From DATBLE01 sp046732255 (GTDB lineage Bacteria; Actinomycetota; Thermoleophilia; Gaiellales; Gaiellaceae), in assembly GCA_046732255.1 (NCBI GenBank), contig JBKPMR010000003.1:1-64000 (forward strand): DNA of 64,000 nt, read 5' to 3'. The notes beneath the pieces were generated by a model. The model ran no database searches, was not told where the DNA came from, and saw only the letters and a program-made list of their open reading frames with translations. Positions 23,790 to 32,893 of the stretch are shown piece after piece. The number at the start of each line of letters is the position of its first letter. Position 1 is the first letter of the stretch. The position numbers were made by a program, and so were the translations under genes.

Positions 23790-25097
23790 AAGGGATTCGA
23801 AGAATCCGGGGAAGGATATCGACACCGCCTCCGCCCCCTCGACCTTCACCCCTTCGCGGGAGACGAGCCCGGCGACCGCACCCAGGATCGCGATCCGATG
23901 GTCGCCCGCCGCGTCCACGCCCCCACCCTTTGGGCGGGTTGGGACCCCTCTCACCCTGAAACCATCATCCGTGCCCGAGATGCGGATCGCCAGTGTCCGT
24001 AGGGCATTTGTCACCGTTTCGATGCGGTCCGTCTCCTTGTGGCGCAGCTCCTTTGCGCCCCGGACGACGCTCTCTCCCCGGGCCATCGAGGCGGCGAGCG
24101 CGAACAGCGGCAGCTCGTCGATCAGCGAGGGCACCTCGTCGGGCTCGACCTCGGTCGCTACCAGGTCGGCGTGCTCGACCTCGACGTCGGCGACCGGCTC
24201 GCCGCCCGAGACGGACCGGTTGTAGAGAGAGATCCTGGCGCCCATCCGCTCGAGCACGTCGAGCAGCCCGGTTCTGGTCGGGTTCACCCCGACGTGGGAA
24301 AGGCGCAACCGCGACCCGGGGATCAGCGTGGCGGCGACCAGGAACGGCGCGGCGGCCGAGAAGTCGCCCGGGACCTGAAGCCGGAGCGGCTCGAGCCGCG
24401 CCGCCGGCCAGACCTCCACGCCACCGGGCTCGGAGCGGACGCGCGCACCGGCCGCCCGCAAGATCCGCTCCGTATGGTCGCGGGTGGCGATCGGCTCGAC
24501 GACCGCCGTTGGCCCGTCGCCCGTGTACAAGCCCGCAAGGACGACGCAGGACTTGACCTGCGCGCTCGCGACCGGCAGCTCGTAGTGGATCGGGCGCAGC
24601 GGACGCGCGTCGATTCCGAGCGGCAGCCGCCCTTCGGTCGTCTCCACGCCGGCGCCCATCCGCATCAACGGGTCGGCGATCCGCCGCATCGGGCGGGAGC
24701 TCAGCGACTCGTCACCGACGAGCTCGAACTGCCTGCCCCGCTGGCCGGCCAGGATGCCCGGCAGGAGGCGCGCGAGGGTGCCGGCGTTCCCGCAGTCGAT
24801 CGGCCCGTCCGGCGGCCGGAGCCCGCGCAGGCCGACCCCCTCGATCCGGAGCGTGTCGCCTTCCTCCGCGACCGGAACGCCGAGTGCGCGCACCGCGGCG
24901 ACCGTCGACTCGGTGTCGCCCGACTGGCCGAAGCCGGTCACCACCGACTCCCCCTCGGCGATCGCGCCGACGAGAACCGCCCGGTGCGAGATCGACTTGT
25001 CGCCCGGCAGGGCAACTCCGCCCTGCAGGGACGCCGCCGGCTCGACCAAGACGGAACCGGGGACAGGTCTGCCAGACCTGTCCCTCTCTGTGCTCAT
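23769..25097 (-). CDS. aroA: 3-phosphoshikimate 1-carboxyvinyltransferase (EPSP synthase)
   Basis: Sixth step of the shikimate pathway. Motifs: LPGDKSISHRAVLVGAIAEG, DCGNAGTLARLLPG, SSRPMRRIADPLMRMGA, VKSCVVLAGLYTGDG, KELRHKETDRI and GDHRIAI. About 442 residues. ATG at 25097 overlaps the tyrA stop. The long upstream frame is a tyrA shadow. The first dozen or so residues (RDRSGRPVPGS) are encoded by a palindromic element and precede the conserved start. Confidence 0.95.
   Translation of the reverse strand: MSTERDRSGRPVPGSVLVEPAASLQGGVALPGDKSISHRAVLVGAIAEGESVVTGFGQSGDTESTVAAVRALGVPVAEEGDTLRIEGVGLRGLRPPDGPIDCGNAGTLARLLPGILAGQRGRQFELVGDESLSSRPMRRIADPLMRMGAGVETTEGRLPLGIDARPLRPIHYELPVASAQVKSCVVLAGLYTGDGPTAVVEPIATRDHTERILRAAGARVRSEPGGVEVWPAARLEPLRLQVPGDFSAAAPFLVAATLIPGSRLRLSHVGVNPTRTGLLDVLERMGARISLYNRSVSGGEPVADVEVEHADLVATEVEPDEVPSLIDELPLFALAASMARGESVVRGAKELRHKETDRIETVTNALRTLAIRISGTDDGFRVRGVPTRPKGGGVDAAGDHRIAILGAVAGLVSREGVKVEGAEAVSISFPGFFESLAQVAHR
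25060..25084. repeat. Palindromic element in the aroA 5' coding end
   Basis: Perfect 12-base arms (GGGACAGGTCTG and CAGACCTGTCCC) around one base. It covers about codons 5-13 of aroA, adding residues before the conserved domain. Confidence 0.75.
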
Positions 25098-26173
25098 TGC
25101 GAGAGCACCGGCGTCACCGACGCGCCGTAGCCCTGCGCCTCGAGCAGCGCCGCGGCCCGCTCGGCCTGCTCGGCTCCGGAGACGAGCATCGTCAGCACAC
25201 CGCCGCGGTCGGGCGAGAAGTGCCGGAGCTCGAAGTCCTCGATGTTGATCCGCTCCGCGCCGAGCGCCTGCGTGATCCCGGCGAGGACGCCCGGCCGGTC
25301 GGGGACGTGAACGACGACCTGCTGGAGCTCGCCGGGATCCGGATAGGCCTCGGCGAGCATCCGCCGCCTGTTCTCCGATGCCTCGGCGATCCACCGCGCG
25401 AGCGAGCCGGCGTTGCGCTCGGTCAGCCACTCCTCGAGCTGCTCTACGCGACGGCGGTGCTGCGCGAGCGCCTCCGCGAGCTCCGGCGCGTTGTCGAGGA
25501 AGATGTCCACCCAGATCCGGGGGTTCGCGCCGGCCACGCGGGTCATGTCCCGGAGGGACCCGCCGGCGGCGGCGAGGGGATCGTGGCCCTCGATCCTCCC
25601 CGCGCCGGCCTGGTTGACGAGCAGGTTGGCGAGCGCATGCGGGAGATGGCTCGTCAGCGCGACCAGCCGGTCGTGGGCCTTCGGGTCGATCGCAACCGGC
25701 ACGGCGCCGAGCGAGGCGACGAACCCGTGGACGAGCCGGTACCGCTCCGGATCGGTCGCCGCCACCGGTGTCAGGAACCAGGTCGCGCCGTCGAACAGAT
25801 CCACGGTCGCGTGCGCGGGCCCGTGCGCCTCGCGCCCGCACACCGGATGACCGCCGACGAACCGCTCGGGCAGGCGGAGCGACCACTCCTTGGTCGACCC
25901 GACGTCGGTGACCGTGCAGCGGTCGGGCGCAAGGGCGATCACCTCGTCGACGAGGGCCGGCAGGACGGTGACGGGCGCCGCGACCACCGCGAGGTCGGCC
26001 TCGGCGAGCAACTCGGGAAGCGCCCCGACCTCGTCCACCGCCTCGCGCTCCAGCGCCACTCCGGCTGCGTCCCCGTCGGCGTCGTGCCCGCCGACCCAGT
26101 CCACCCCGGCGCGTTTCGCCGCCAGCCCCACCGACGCCCCGATCAGGCCTGTTCCGACAACAGCGAGGCGCAT
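25094..26173 (-). CDS. tyrA: Prephenate dehydrogenase with C-terminal ACT domain
   Basis: Oxidative decarboxylation of prephenate in tyrosine synthesis. Rossmann motif VVGTGLIGASVGLAAKRAG, then TDVGSTKEW, GGHPVCGRE and the catalytic-region His in LTSHLPHALA. From about residue 285 an ACT domain (QQVVVHVPDRPGVLAGITQAL) suggests feedback control by an amino acid. 359 residues. It lies one base after the DAHP synthase gene. Confidence 0.93.
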   Translation of the reverse strand: MRLAVVGTGLIGASVGLAAKRAGVDWVGGHDADGDAAGVALEREAVDEVGALPELLAEADLAVVAAPVTVLPALVDEVIALAPDRCTVTDVGSTKEWSLRLPERFVGGHPVCGREAHGPAHATVDLFDGATWFLTPVAATDPERYRLVHGFVASLGAVPVAIDPKAHDRLVALTSHLPHALANLLVNQAGAGRIEGHDPLAAAGGSLRDMTRVAGANPRIWVDIFLDNAPELAEALAQHRRRVEQLEEWLTERNAGSLARWIAEASENRRRMLAEAYPDPGELQQVVVHVPDRPGVLAGITQALGAERINIEDFELRHFSPDRGGVLTMLVSGAEQAERAAALLEAQGYGASVTPVLSQ

Positions 26174-26174
26174 G

Positions 26175-27527
26175 TCAGTTGGCGCGCATGAGCTCGGCCA
26201 CGTGGAACGCGAGGTCGAGCGACTGCCGTGCGTTCAGCCGCGGGTCGCAGAGGGTCGTGTAGGCGTCGTCGAGCTGCTCCTCGGAGAGGCTGTCGCCGCC
26301 GCCTAGGCACTCGGTGACGTCGTCGCCGGTGATCTCGAGGTGCACGCCGCCCGGCCACGTGCCCTCGGCGTGGTGGACGGCGAAGAACCCCTCGATCTCG
26401 GCCATGATGTGGCCGAAGTCGCGCGTCTTGCGGCCGGAGCCGGTGCGGAACGTGTTCGCGTGCATCGGATCGCAGATCCAGACCACGGGGTGGCCGGCAT
26501 CCCGGACGGCGCGGACGAGCGGCGGCAGCGTCTCCCCCACCCGTTCGGCGCCCATGCGTGCGATCAGCGTCAGCCGGCCTCCGATCCGTTGGGGGTTCAG
26601 CGCCTCGCAGACCGCGAGCGCCTCGTCCGGCGTCGCCGTCGGGCCGAGCTTGACGCCAACGGGGTTGTGGACACCGGCGAGGAACTCGACGTGCGCGCCG
26701 TCCGGCCGCCGAGTCCGCTCGCCGACCCAGAGGAAATGGGCCGAGCAGTCGTACCAGTCGCCCGTCAGCGAGTCCCGCCTGGTCAGCGCCTCCTCGAAGT
26801 CGAGGAGCAACGCCTCGTGGCTCGTCCAGATATCGGTCTGATGGAGGGCGGGGTTCCGCATGTCGACGCCGATGGCGGACATGAAGCTCATCGCCCGCTG
26901 GATCTCCGTCGCGAGCTGCTCGTAGCGGCGGCCCTCCGGCGAGTTCGCGACGAACTCCTGTGTCCAGACATGAACCTGGCCGAGGTCGGCGAAGCCGCCC
27001 TTGGTGAAGGCGCGGAGCAGGTTGAGGGTCGAGGCGGCCTGGTGGTAGCCCTGGAGCATCCGAGACGGATCGGGCGTGCGTGCCTCCAGGGTCGGCTCGT
27101 CGCCGTGGACGATGTGGCCGCGGAACGTCGGCAGGACGAGATCGCCGACGGTCTCGGTCGGCTCCGAGCGGGGCTTGACGAACTGACCCGCGATCCGGCC
27201 GATCTTCACGACCGGCAGGCTGGCCGCGTACGTGAGGACGGCGGACATCTGCAGGATGATCTTCAGCTTCTCGCGCAGGTTCGGTGCGTTCCAGTCGCGG
27301 AACGACTCGGCGCAGTCGCCCGCCTGGAGCACGAACGCCTTGCCGTCCGCCACGTCCGCGAGCCGGTCGCGCAGGCTACGGGCCTCGCCGGCGAAGACGA
27401 GCGGCGGCATCCTCGTGATCTCGGCGCGCACCTCCTCCAGGCGCGCCTGATCGGGCCAGTCCGGCTGCTGGAGCGCGGGGTGAGCGCGCCAGGAAGAGGG
27501 CGACCAGGATGCGGACGTCACTGCCAC
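26175..27527 (-). CDS. Type II 3-deoxy-7-phosphoheptulonate synthase
   Basis: First step of the shikimate pathway, plant/mycobacterial class II enzyme. Landmarks: FVLQAGDCAESFRDWNAPN, KIGRIAGQFVKPRSE, RMLQGYHQAASTLNLLRAF, HNPVGVKLGPT and VVWICDPMHANT. 450 residues, normal. It leads a tight aroA-tyrA unit, so entry and later aromatic steps are co-transcribed. Confidence 0.96.
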   Translation of the reverse strand: MAVTSASWSPSSWRAHPALQQPDWPDQARLEEVRAEITRMPPLVFAGEARSLRDRLADVADGKAFVLQAGDCAESFRDWNAPNLREKLKIILQMSAVLTYAASLPVVKIGRIAGQFVKPRSEPTETVGDLVLPTFRGHIVHGDEPTLEARTPDPSRMLQGYHQAASTLNLLRAFTKGGFADLGQVHVWTQEFVANSPEGRRYEQLATEIQRAMSFMSAIGVDMRNPALHQTDIWTSHEALLLDFEEALTRRDSLTGDWYDCSAHFLWVGERTRRPDGAHVEFLAGVHNPVGVKLGPTATPDEALAVCEALNPQRIGGRLTLIARMGAERVGETLPPLVRAVRDAGHPVVWICDPMHANTFRTGSGRKTRDFGHIMAEIEGFFAVHHAEGTWPGGVHLEITGDDVTECLGGGDSLSEEQLDDAYTTLCDPRLNARQSLDLAFHVAELMRAN

Positions 27528-27569
27528 TTTCCGCAGTGTAGTGGCGTCCCGGAGCAGGCCCGAAGGAGG

Positions 27570-29729
27570 CTAGTCCGTCTCGACGGCCGGCTCGCGCGGC
27601 CGCACGAGCAGCACCCGACGCACCGGCTCCGGGAACCACCAGTTGTACTTGCCGAGCAGCATCATCAGCGACGGGACCAGGAGCGCTCGGATCAGGGTTG
27701 CGTCGATCAGCACGCCCGCGGCGAGGCCGATGCCGAACTGCTTGATGTCGGGGCCGGGCCCGGTGGAGAGGGAGAAGAAGGCGAACACGAGCACGAGCGC
27801 GGCGCTCGTCACCAGCTTTCCGGTGCGGGCGATCCCGAGCGAGATCGCCTGGGTCGTGTCCTTCGTCTCGTCGTAGGCCTCGCGGATACGCGTGACGATG
27901 AAGACCTCGTAGTCCATCGAGAGGCCGAAGAGGAACGCGAAGATCATCAGAGGTATCCAGGCGATCACTGCCTGGGTGGCCTGAATCCCCCAGATCGCGT
28001 CGCTGCCGTGGCCCTGCTGGAAGATGAAGACGACCACGCCGAGTGCGCAGCCGAGTGAGATCAGGTTGAGGATCACCGCCTTCACCGACAGCACGACCGA
28101 CCGGAACGCGCGCATCAGGAGCAGGAACGTCAGCAGGACGACGAAGCCAAGGACGTACGGGAAGTTGCCGTAGACCGCGTGGACGAAGTCGCGGTCCTCC
28201 GGTGCGACGCCGCCGAGCGTGACCTTCACGTTGCCGCCGATCTGCTGCTGGAGGTCGGGGAGCACGTTGTGCTGGAGGTTCGAGATCACCTTCCTCGCAG
28301 GCTTCGCGGCGCCGTCGGTCGACGGGATCGCCTCGACCAGGCCGGTGTCGCCCTTCTGCCAGCTCGGCGGCGCCGAAGCGCCGTCGATCCCGTCGGTCTG
28401 CTCGAGCCGCTTCACGACCAGTGCGCGCTTCTGATCCGTGGAGCCGTGCTCGACGAGCACCACGTACGGCTTCAGCGCGCCGGCGCTGAGCCCCGCCGCG
28501 GTCAGAGCATCGCGCCCCTGGAAGGCGTCGCCTGTACCCGGGAGGTTCTTCGCCTCGGCCTCGGACGGGTTGATCTTGAAGGCCGGAATCAGCAGCAGGA
28601 TCACGAGCGCCGTGCCGGCCAGAGCGATCCGGCCCGGCCGCTTGACGACGTAACCGGCCCAGCGGTGCCAGAAACCCTGCTCGCCGGGATCGGCCGAGAC
28701 GATCCGCTTCGGGATCACCCGCAGCTTGTCGATCCGGTCGCCCATCCAGTACAGCAGCACCGGGGTCAGCGTCAGGGTCGAAAGCACCGCGACCGCGGGA
28801 ATCAGCATGCCGCCGATCCCGATCGAGCGGATGAACGGCAACGGTAGCAGCACCATGCTGAGCAGGCCGATCGCGACCGTGGTGCCGGAGACGACGACGG
28901 ATCGACCGGCGTGCGTCATTGTCTCGACGAGGGCCTCCTCGACGTTTCCGCGGTGATGGAGCTCCTCGCGGAACCGGAAGATCATCAGCAGCGAGTAGTC
29001 GACCGCAACGCCGAGACCGACCAGCGCGACGAGGAACTCGACGACGATCGAAACGTCGGTGACGTACGTCAGCACAAAGACTGCGCTGAAGGTCGTCAGG
29101 ATCGACGCCGCGGCCGTCACCAGCGGGATGCTCACCGCAGTCAGCGTCCCGAAGACGAACAGCAGGACGAGCAGCGCCCCGAGGCCGCCAAAGAGCACCT
29201 CGACCAGGACGCTCGGCCCGCCGCTGCCGCCGATGTCCTCCTGGAGGGGGTCGCGGCCGGTGAGATGAGCCGTGATCCCGGGCGGCGCGTTCGCCTGGAG
29301 CGCAGCGCGGACCTGCTTGATGTGCACATTCGAGTTGAACCCAGGTGTACCCGGGGGATAGATCGTCGCGAAGGTCGTGTGCCGGTCTTTCGACACGTAG
29401 GCAGTCGAGCCAGTGGAGAAGTACGAGGCCGTCCGCGACCCGGGGTTGACGGCCGCGGCAGCGATGACCGCCTGGGCGATCCCGCGCTGTTGGGTGACGT
29501 CGCCGTCCGACCGGAAGACGGCGACGACCGGCGCCTGCTCGCCGCTGCCGAACGTCTTCAGCGTCCGCTGGTTCGCCTCGTACGCCGAGTAGCCGGGGAT
29601 CGAGAACGACTCGAACCAGCGATCGCCGATCTTGCTGGTCGTGAACAGGCCGAGGAGGAACAGGAAGATCCACGCCGCAACGACCCAGCGGCGGCGGCGG
29701 ATGACGAGGTGGGCGAGGCGCTCGAACAC
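27570..29729 (-). CDS. MMPL family RND transporter
   Basis: Large membrane exporter of the MmpL/RND superfamily, proposed to move lipids or drugs using proton motive force. N-terminal segment RRRRWVVAAWIFLFLLGLF, a periplasmic loop, a sterol-sensing-like bundle (LVALVGLGVAVDYSLLMIFRFREEL), a second periplasmic region, and a matching second bundle (FLFGLSMDYEVFIVTRIREAY). 719 residues, about 11-12 hydrophobic segments. The GYSAYEANQ stretch is typical. GTG start. Divergent from the trpS leader; substrate unknown. Confidence 0.92.
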   Translation of the reverse strand: MFERLAHLVIRRRRWVVAAWIFLFLLGLFTTSKIGDRWFESFSIPGYSAYEANQRTLKTFGSGEQAPVVAVFRSDGDVTQQRGIAQAVIAAAAVNPGSRTASYFSTGSTAYVSKDRHTTFATIYPPGTPGFNSNVHIKQVRAALQANAPPGITAHLTGRDPLQEDIGGSGGPSVLVEVLFGGLGALLVLLFVFGTLTAVSIPLVTAAASILTTFSAVFVLTYVTDVSIVVEFLVALVGLGVAVDYSLLMIFRFREELHHRGNVEEALVETMTHAGRSVVVSGTTVAIGLLSMVLLPLPFIRSIGIGGMLIPAVAVLSTLTLTPVLLYWMGDRIDKLRVIPKRIVSADPGEQGFWHRWAGYVVKRPGRIALAGTALVILLLIPAFKINPSEAEAKNLPGTGDAFQGRDALTAAGLSAGALKPYVVLVEHGSTDQKRALVVKRLEQTDGIDGASAPPSWQKGDTGLVEAIPSTDGAAKPARKVISNLQHNVLPDLQQQIGGNVKVTLGGVAPEDRDFVHAVYGNFPYVLGFVVLLTFLLLMRAFRSVVLSVKAVILNLISLGCALGVVVFIFQQGHGSDAIWGIQATQAVIAWIPLMIFAFLFGLSMDYEVFIVTRIREAYDETKDTTQAISLGIARTGKLVTSAALVLVFAFFSLSTGPGPDIKQFGIGLAAGVLIDATLIRALLVPSLMMLLGKYNWWFPEPVRRVLLVRPREPAVETD

Positions 29730-29779
29730 GAAGTCTCGACGTTACATAACGGGACTACTCCTATGACGAACACGCCGCC

Positions 29780-29785
29780 TAGAAT
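29780..29785 (+). promoter_or_regulatory. Putative -10 box for the trpS leader transcript
   Basis: TAGAAT ends 8 bases before the leader-peptide ATG, so transcription would start at or just before that codon, giving a leaderless mRNA. No convincing -35 is visible. Confidence 0.45.
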
Positions 29786-29793
29786 GTGACGCG

Positions 29794-29862
29794 ATGGTGA
29801 CCGACGCGTTCCGGACTCGCTGGTCGTGGCCCGTGGGGCGAGGCGGACGCGTGCGCGGATAG
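29794..29862 (+). CDS. Trp-rich leader peptide upstream of trpS
   Basis: 22-codon open frame with tandem-type Trp codons (R-W-S-W-P; TGG at 29821 and 29827) in a short peptide ahead of the tryptophanyl-tRNA synthetase gene. No Shine-Dalgarno site; a -10-like TAGAAT places it at the 5' end of the RNA. A GC-rich segment just after the Trp codons (GGGGCGAGGCGG) can pair with CCGCCGTCGCCCC at 29875-29887 with one bulge, and an intrinsic terminator follows. This is the arrangement of ribosome-mediated attenuation. Too short to prove translation by sequence alone. Confidence 0.68.
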   Translation: MVTDAFRTRWSWPVGRGGRVRG

Positions 29863-29893
29863 CGCCGAGACAGCCGCCGTCGCCCCGCTCCCC

Positions 29894-29915
29894 GGCCTCC
29901 ATAAGAGGCCTTTTT
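29894..29915 (+). terminator. Intrinsic terminator (attenuator) in the trpS leader
   Basis: Perfect 6-base stem GGCCTC/GAGGCC, loop CATAA, followed by TTTTT. It points toward trpS, 31 bases before its start, with no upstream plus-strand gene to terminate, so it most likely acts as the attenuator controlled by the leader peptide. Confidence 0.8.
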
Positions 29916-29946
29916 CATACCCTCAAGAACCAGAATGGAGCGAACG

Positions 29947-30930
29947 ATGAGGATCTTCTCCGGCATCCAGCCCACCGGCGACAAGCACCTCGGCAACCTG
30001 ATCGGCGGCTTCCGCCAGTACGCCGCCACGCAGGAGCAGGGCGACGCCTTCTTCTGCATCGTCGACCTTCACTCGATCACAGTCGACTACGACCCGGACG
30101 ACTTGCGCACGCGGACGCTCGACCTTGCGGCGATGCTGTTCGCGACGGGGCTCGATCCCGAGCGCTCGACGACCTTCGCGCAAAGCAACGTCACCGCGCA
30201 CTCGGAGGCCGCTTGGCTGCTCTCGGCCGTGACGAGCTACGGGCAGCTCGGCAGGATGACCCAGTTCAAGGACAAGGGCGAAGGTCGCGACTTCGTCTCG
30301 GCCGGCCTCTTCACCTACCCCGTGCTGATGGCCGCCGACATCCTCCTCTACCAGACCGACATCGTCCCGATCGGCGACGACCAGCGGCAGCACCTGGAGC
30401 TCTCCCGAGACATCGCGGAACGGTTCAACGCGCGGTTCGGGGAGACATTCGTCGTACCGCGAGGCGTCTACCCGGAGGTCGGCGCACGGATCATGGACCT
30501 CCAGGAGCCGACGAAGAAGATGTCGACGACGGGCGGGACGGAGCAAGGGACGGTCGCCCTGCTGGATCCTCCGGACGTGATCAGGCGCAAGTTCAAGTCG
30601 GCGGTCACCGACTCCGCCCGGGACGTGCGCCGCGCCGACGACAAGCCGGGGATCACGAACCTGGTCGACATCATGTCCGTCGCCACCGGCGAGCCGCCCG
30701 ACTCGGTCGAGGCCCACTTCGACGGCGCCGGCTACGGCCAGTTCAAGGAGGCGGTCGGCGAGGCGGTGGTCGCGCTCGTCGTGCCGATCCAGGAGCGCTA
30801 CCGGGAGCTCCGCGCCGACGAGGCGGAGCTGCACCGGCTGCTGGCGATCGGCGCCGAGAAGGCGCGGGAGGAGTCGGCGCCGACCCTGGAAGCCATGTAC
30901 GACCGTATGGGTTTCGTGCGGCCCGGCTGA
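29947..30930 (+). CDS. trpS: Tryptophanyl-tRNA synthetase
   Basis: Class I synthetase charging tRNA-Trp. The HIGH motif appears as KHLGN in SGIQPTGDKHLGNLIG and the KMSKS loop as KKMSTTGG. QFKDKG and QTDIVPIGDDQRQHLEL are also diagnostic. 327 residues, normal. The ATG at 29947 is preferred over 29935 because a GGAG lies 6 bases upstream. Preceded by a Trp leader peptide and terminator; a cation antiporter gene follows after two bases. Confidence 0.95.
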   Translation: MRIFSGIQPTGDKHLGNLIGGFRQYAATQEQGDAFFCIVDLHSITVDYDPDDLRTRTLDLAAMLFATGLDPERSTTFAQSNVTAHSEAAWLLSAVTSYGQLGRMTQFKDKGEGRDFVSAGLFTYPVLMAADILLYQTDIVPIGDDQRQHLELSRDIAERFNARFGETFVVPRGVYPEVGARIMDLQEPTKKMSTTGGTEQGTVALLDPPDVIRRKFKSAVTDSARDVRRADDKPGITNLVDIMSVATGEPPDSVEAHFDGAGYGQFKEAVGEAVVALVVPIQERYRELRADEAELHRLLAIGAEKAREESAPTLEAMYDRMGFVRPG

Positions 30931-30932
30931 TC

Positions 30933-31991
30933 GTGAGGCGCGTCGTCCTCGTCGTCGCGGGCGTCGCCCTGCTGACTGCGGTCACGGGCGTCCTCGACTA
31001 CACGGACGCGTCGCCGACCGCGGTCTTCGTCCTCGCCGCCGCTGCCCTCGGCGGTCTCGCGTGGTTGATCGGGATCGCGACCGAGACGGTGGGGGAACGA
31101 TTCGGCCCGGCGATCACCGGTGCGCTCCAGTCTACGCTCGGGAACCTGCCCGAGCTCTTCGTCGTGCTCTTCGCGCTGTCGGCAGGCGAGATCGTCGTCG
31201 CGCAGACGTCCATCCTCGGCTCGCTCTTCGCCAACGCGCTGCTCGTCCTCGGGCTGTCGATCGCCGCCGGCGCGTGGTCGGCAGACGGCGAGGTGATGGT
31301 GTTCAAGAAGCGGCTGCCGAACGACACGGCCACGCTCCTCCTGCTCGCCCTCTCGGCGATCGCGTTGCTCGGCCTCTCGGACCGGCTGGGCGACCGGGCC
31401 AGCGAGCACGAGGTGGCGATCTCCGTGATCGGCGCCGTCTGCATCCTCGCCGTCTACGGCGCGTGGCTGTGGTCGTACCTCAGGTCCGACGCGGACGTCG
31501 AGCCTGCGGTCGTGGAGCCTGCGCATCGGTCCGCCCTGTCGTTCCGGGCGGCAATCGTCCTCCTGGCAGCGGCCGGCGCGGCGGCGGCGTTCGTCTCCGA
31601 CTGGTTCGTTGGTGCGCTCGACCCGGCGGTCGAGGCGCTCGGGATCTCGAAGGCGTTCACCGGCATCGTGATCGTCGGGATCGCCGGCAACGCGGTCGAG
31701 AACGTCGTCGGGATCACGCTCGCCGCGAAGGGACAGTACGACCTCGCGATCTCGGTGGTGAAGAACTCGGTCGCGCAGATCGCGTGCTTTCTCTTCCCGG
31801 CGCTCGTCTTGCTCTCCCTGCTCTTCGAGAACCGCCTGACGTTTGTGCTCAACCCGGTATACGTGGCCGCGCTGGCGATCACGGCGGTGGCCGTCTGGCA
31901 GATCACCGGCGACGGCGAGGCGTACGGCTACGAAGGACTGGCTCTCGTCGCGATCTACGTGATCCTCGCAACGGTGACGTTTTACGAATGA
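30933..31991 (+). CDS. Calcium/cation antiporter (CaCA superfamily, Cax type)
   Basis: Integral membrane H+/Ca2+-type antiporter with about 10-11 hydrophobic segments. The two alpha-repeats are visible: GNLPELFVVLFALSAGE in the first half and GIAGNAVENVVGITLAAKG in the second, each with a conserved Glu. 352 residues. The GTG start follows the trpS stop by two bases, so it is probably co-transcribed and would share trpS attenuation. Confidence 0.88.
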   Translation: MRRVVLVVAGVALLTAVTGVLDYTDASPTAVFVLAAAALGGLAWLIGIATETVGERFGPAITGALQSTLGNLPELFVVLFALSAGEIVVAQTSILGSLFANALLVLGLSIAAGAWSADGEVMVFKKRLPNDTATLLLLALSAIALLGLSDRLGDRASEHEVAISVIGAVCILAVYGAWLWSYLRSDADVEPAVVEPAHRSALSFRAAIVLLAAAGAAAAFVSDWFVGALDPAVEALGISKAFTGIVIVGIAGNAVENVVGITLAAKGQYDLAISVVKNSVAQIACFLFPALVLLSLLFENRLTFVLNPVYVAALAITAVAVWQITGDGEAYGYEGLALVAIYVILATVTFYE

Positions 31992-32045
31992 TCAGGAACG
32001 GTCGGAAACGGCCGCCCTGCTCGGCACCGTCGCTCGTCCAGAGAG

Positions 32046-32091
32046 GCCACGCCCGGTGCCAGGCACCGGACGTGTCCCCTCTCGGCGTGGC
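32046..32091. repeat. Composite palindrome between convergent genes, GGTGCCAGGCACC core
   Basis: Inner perfect 13-base palindrome GGTGCCAGGCACC (32055-32067), enclosed by 8-base arms GCCACGCC and GGCGTGGC. It lies between the stops of the antiporter and the pseudouridine synthase. It may serve as a terminator for either strand. Same core as the element inside priA. Confidence 0.7.
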
Positions 32092-32115
32092 GGATAGGAC
32101 GGACTCGCAGGCGGA

Positions 32116-32808
32116 TCAGAGGCCGACGAGGCCGCGGAGGCCGGCGACCTCCTCGCGGGTCAGATCGCGCCACTTGCCCGGAGCGAGACGGCCGACGTCG
32201 AGCCCGGCGTAGGCGCTGCGGTGGAGGCGGCGGACGGGGTGGCCGACCGCGGCGCACATCCGCTTCACCTGGTGCTTGCGGCCCTCGTGGATCGTCAGCT
32301 CGATGCGGCCCGGACCGAGTCGTCTGGCGAGGGCCGGCGCGGTCCGACCGTCGTCGAGGTCGAGGCCGTCGGCGAGCCGGCGCAGAGCATCCGGGCTCGG
32401 GTCGCCTTCGACCTCGGCCGCGTAGACTTTGTCCACCTCGTAGCGAGGGTGGGCGAGGCGATGTGCGAGTTGGCCGTCGTTCGTCAGTAGGAGCGCACCG
32501 GTCGTATCGGCGTCGAGCCTGCCGACCGGGACGACCCGAGGCTCGGGCGGGACGAGGTCGACCACGGTCGGCCGGCGCTGAGGATCGCGGGCGGTGGTCA
32601 CGGTTCCCGCAGGCTTGTGCAGCAGACGGTAGGCGAGCACCTGCTTCACGACCGGCTGCCCGTCGACCTCGACGGCGTCGGCGGCACCGACGAACGTGCC
32701 TAGCTCGCCCGGCAGCCCGTTCACACGCACGCGGCCCGCCTTGATCAGCTCGTCGGCGCCGCGCCTCGACGCCACCCCCGCGCGGGCGAGATAGGCGTTG
32801 AGGCGCAT
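32116..32808 (-). CDS. RsuA/RluB-family rRNA pseudouridine synthase
   Basis: S4 RNA-binding domain at the N-terminus (RLNAYLARAGVASRRGADEL) followed by the synthase domain with the catalytic Asp in VGRLDADTTGALLLTNDG and HEGRKHQVKRMCAAVGHPV. 230 residues. In this neighbourhood (near scpAB) the RluB assignment, modifying 23S rRNA, is the most usual. Confidence 0.93.
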   Translation of the reverse strand: MRLNAYLARAGVASRRGADELIKAGRVRVNGLPGELGTFVGAADAVEVDGQPVVKQVLAYRLLHKPAGTVTTARDPQRRPTVVDLVPPEPRVVPVGRLDADTTGALLLTNDGQLAHRLAHPRYEVDKVYAAEVEGDPSPDALRRLADGLDLDDGRTAPALARRLGPGRIELTIHEGRKHQVKRMCAAVGHPVRRLHRSAYAGLDVGRLAPGKWRDLTREEVAGLRGLVGL

Positions 32809-32893
32809 GACGCAATCCTTACCTCTTTCTCAGCCGGCTCTCAGCCGCGGGTACGAGCATGCCCTCCGACCACGAGGAAAGGACGCTGGACCG

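Noticed and set aside
27376..29673. A 765-codon minus-strand frame overlapping the MMPL gene
   Set aside because: Same strand, other frame; low-complexity Arg/Pro composition, while the MMPL frame has full RND features.
29794..29915. T-box riboswitch ahead of trpS
   Set aside because: The T-box antiterminator sequence is not found next to the terminator; the Trp leader peptide explains the layout better.
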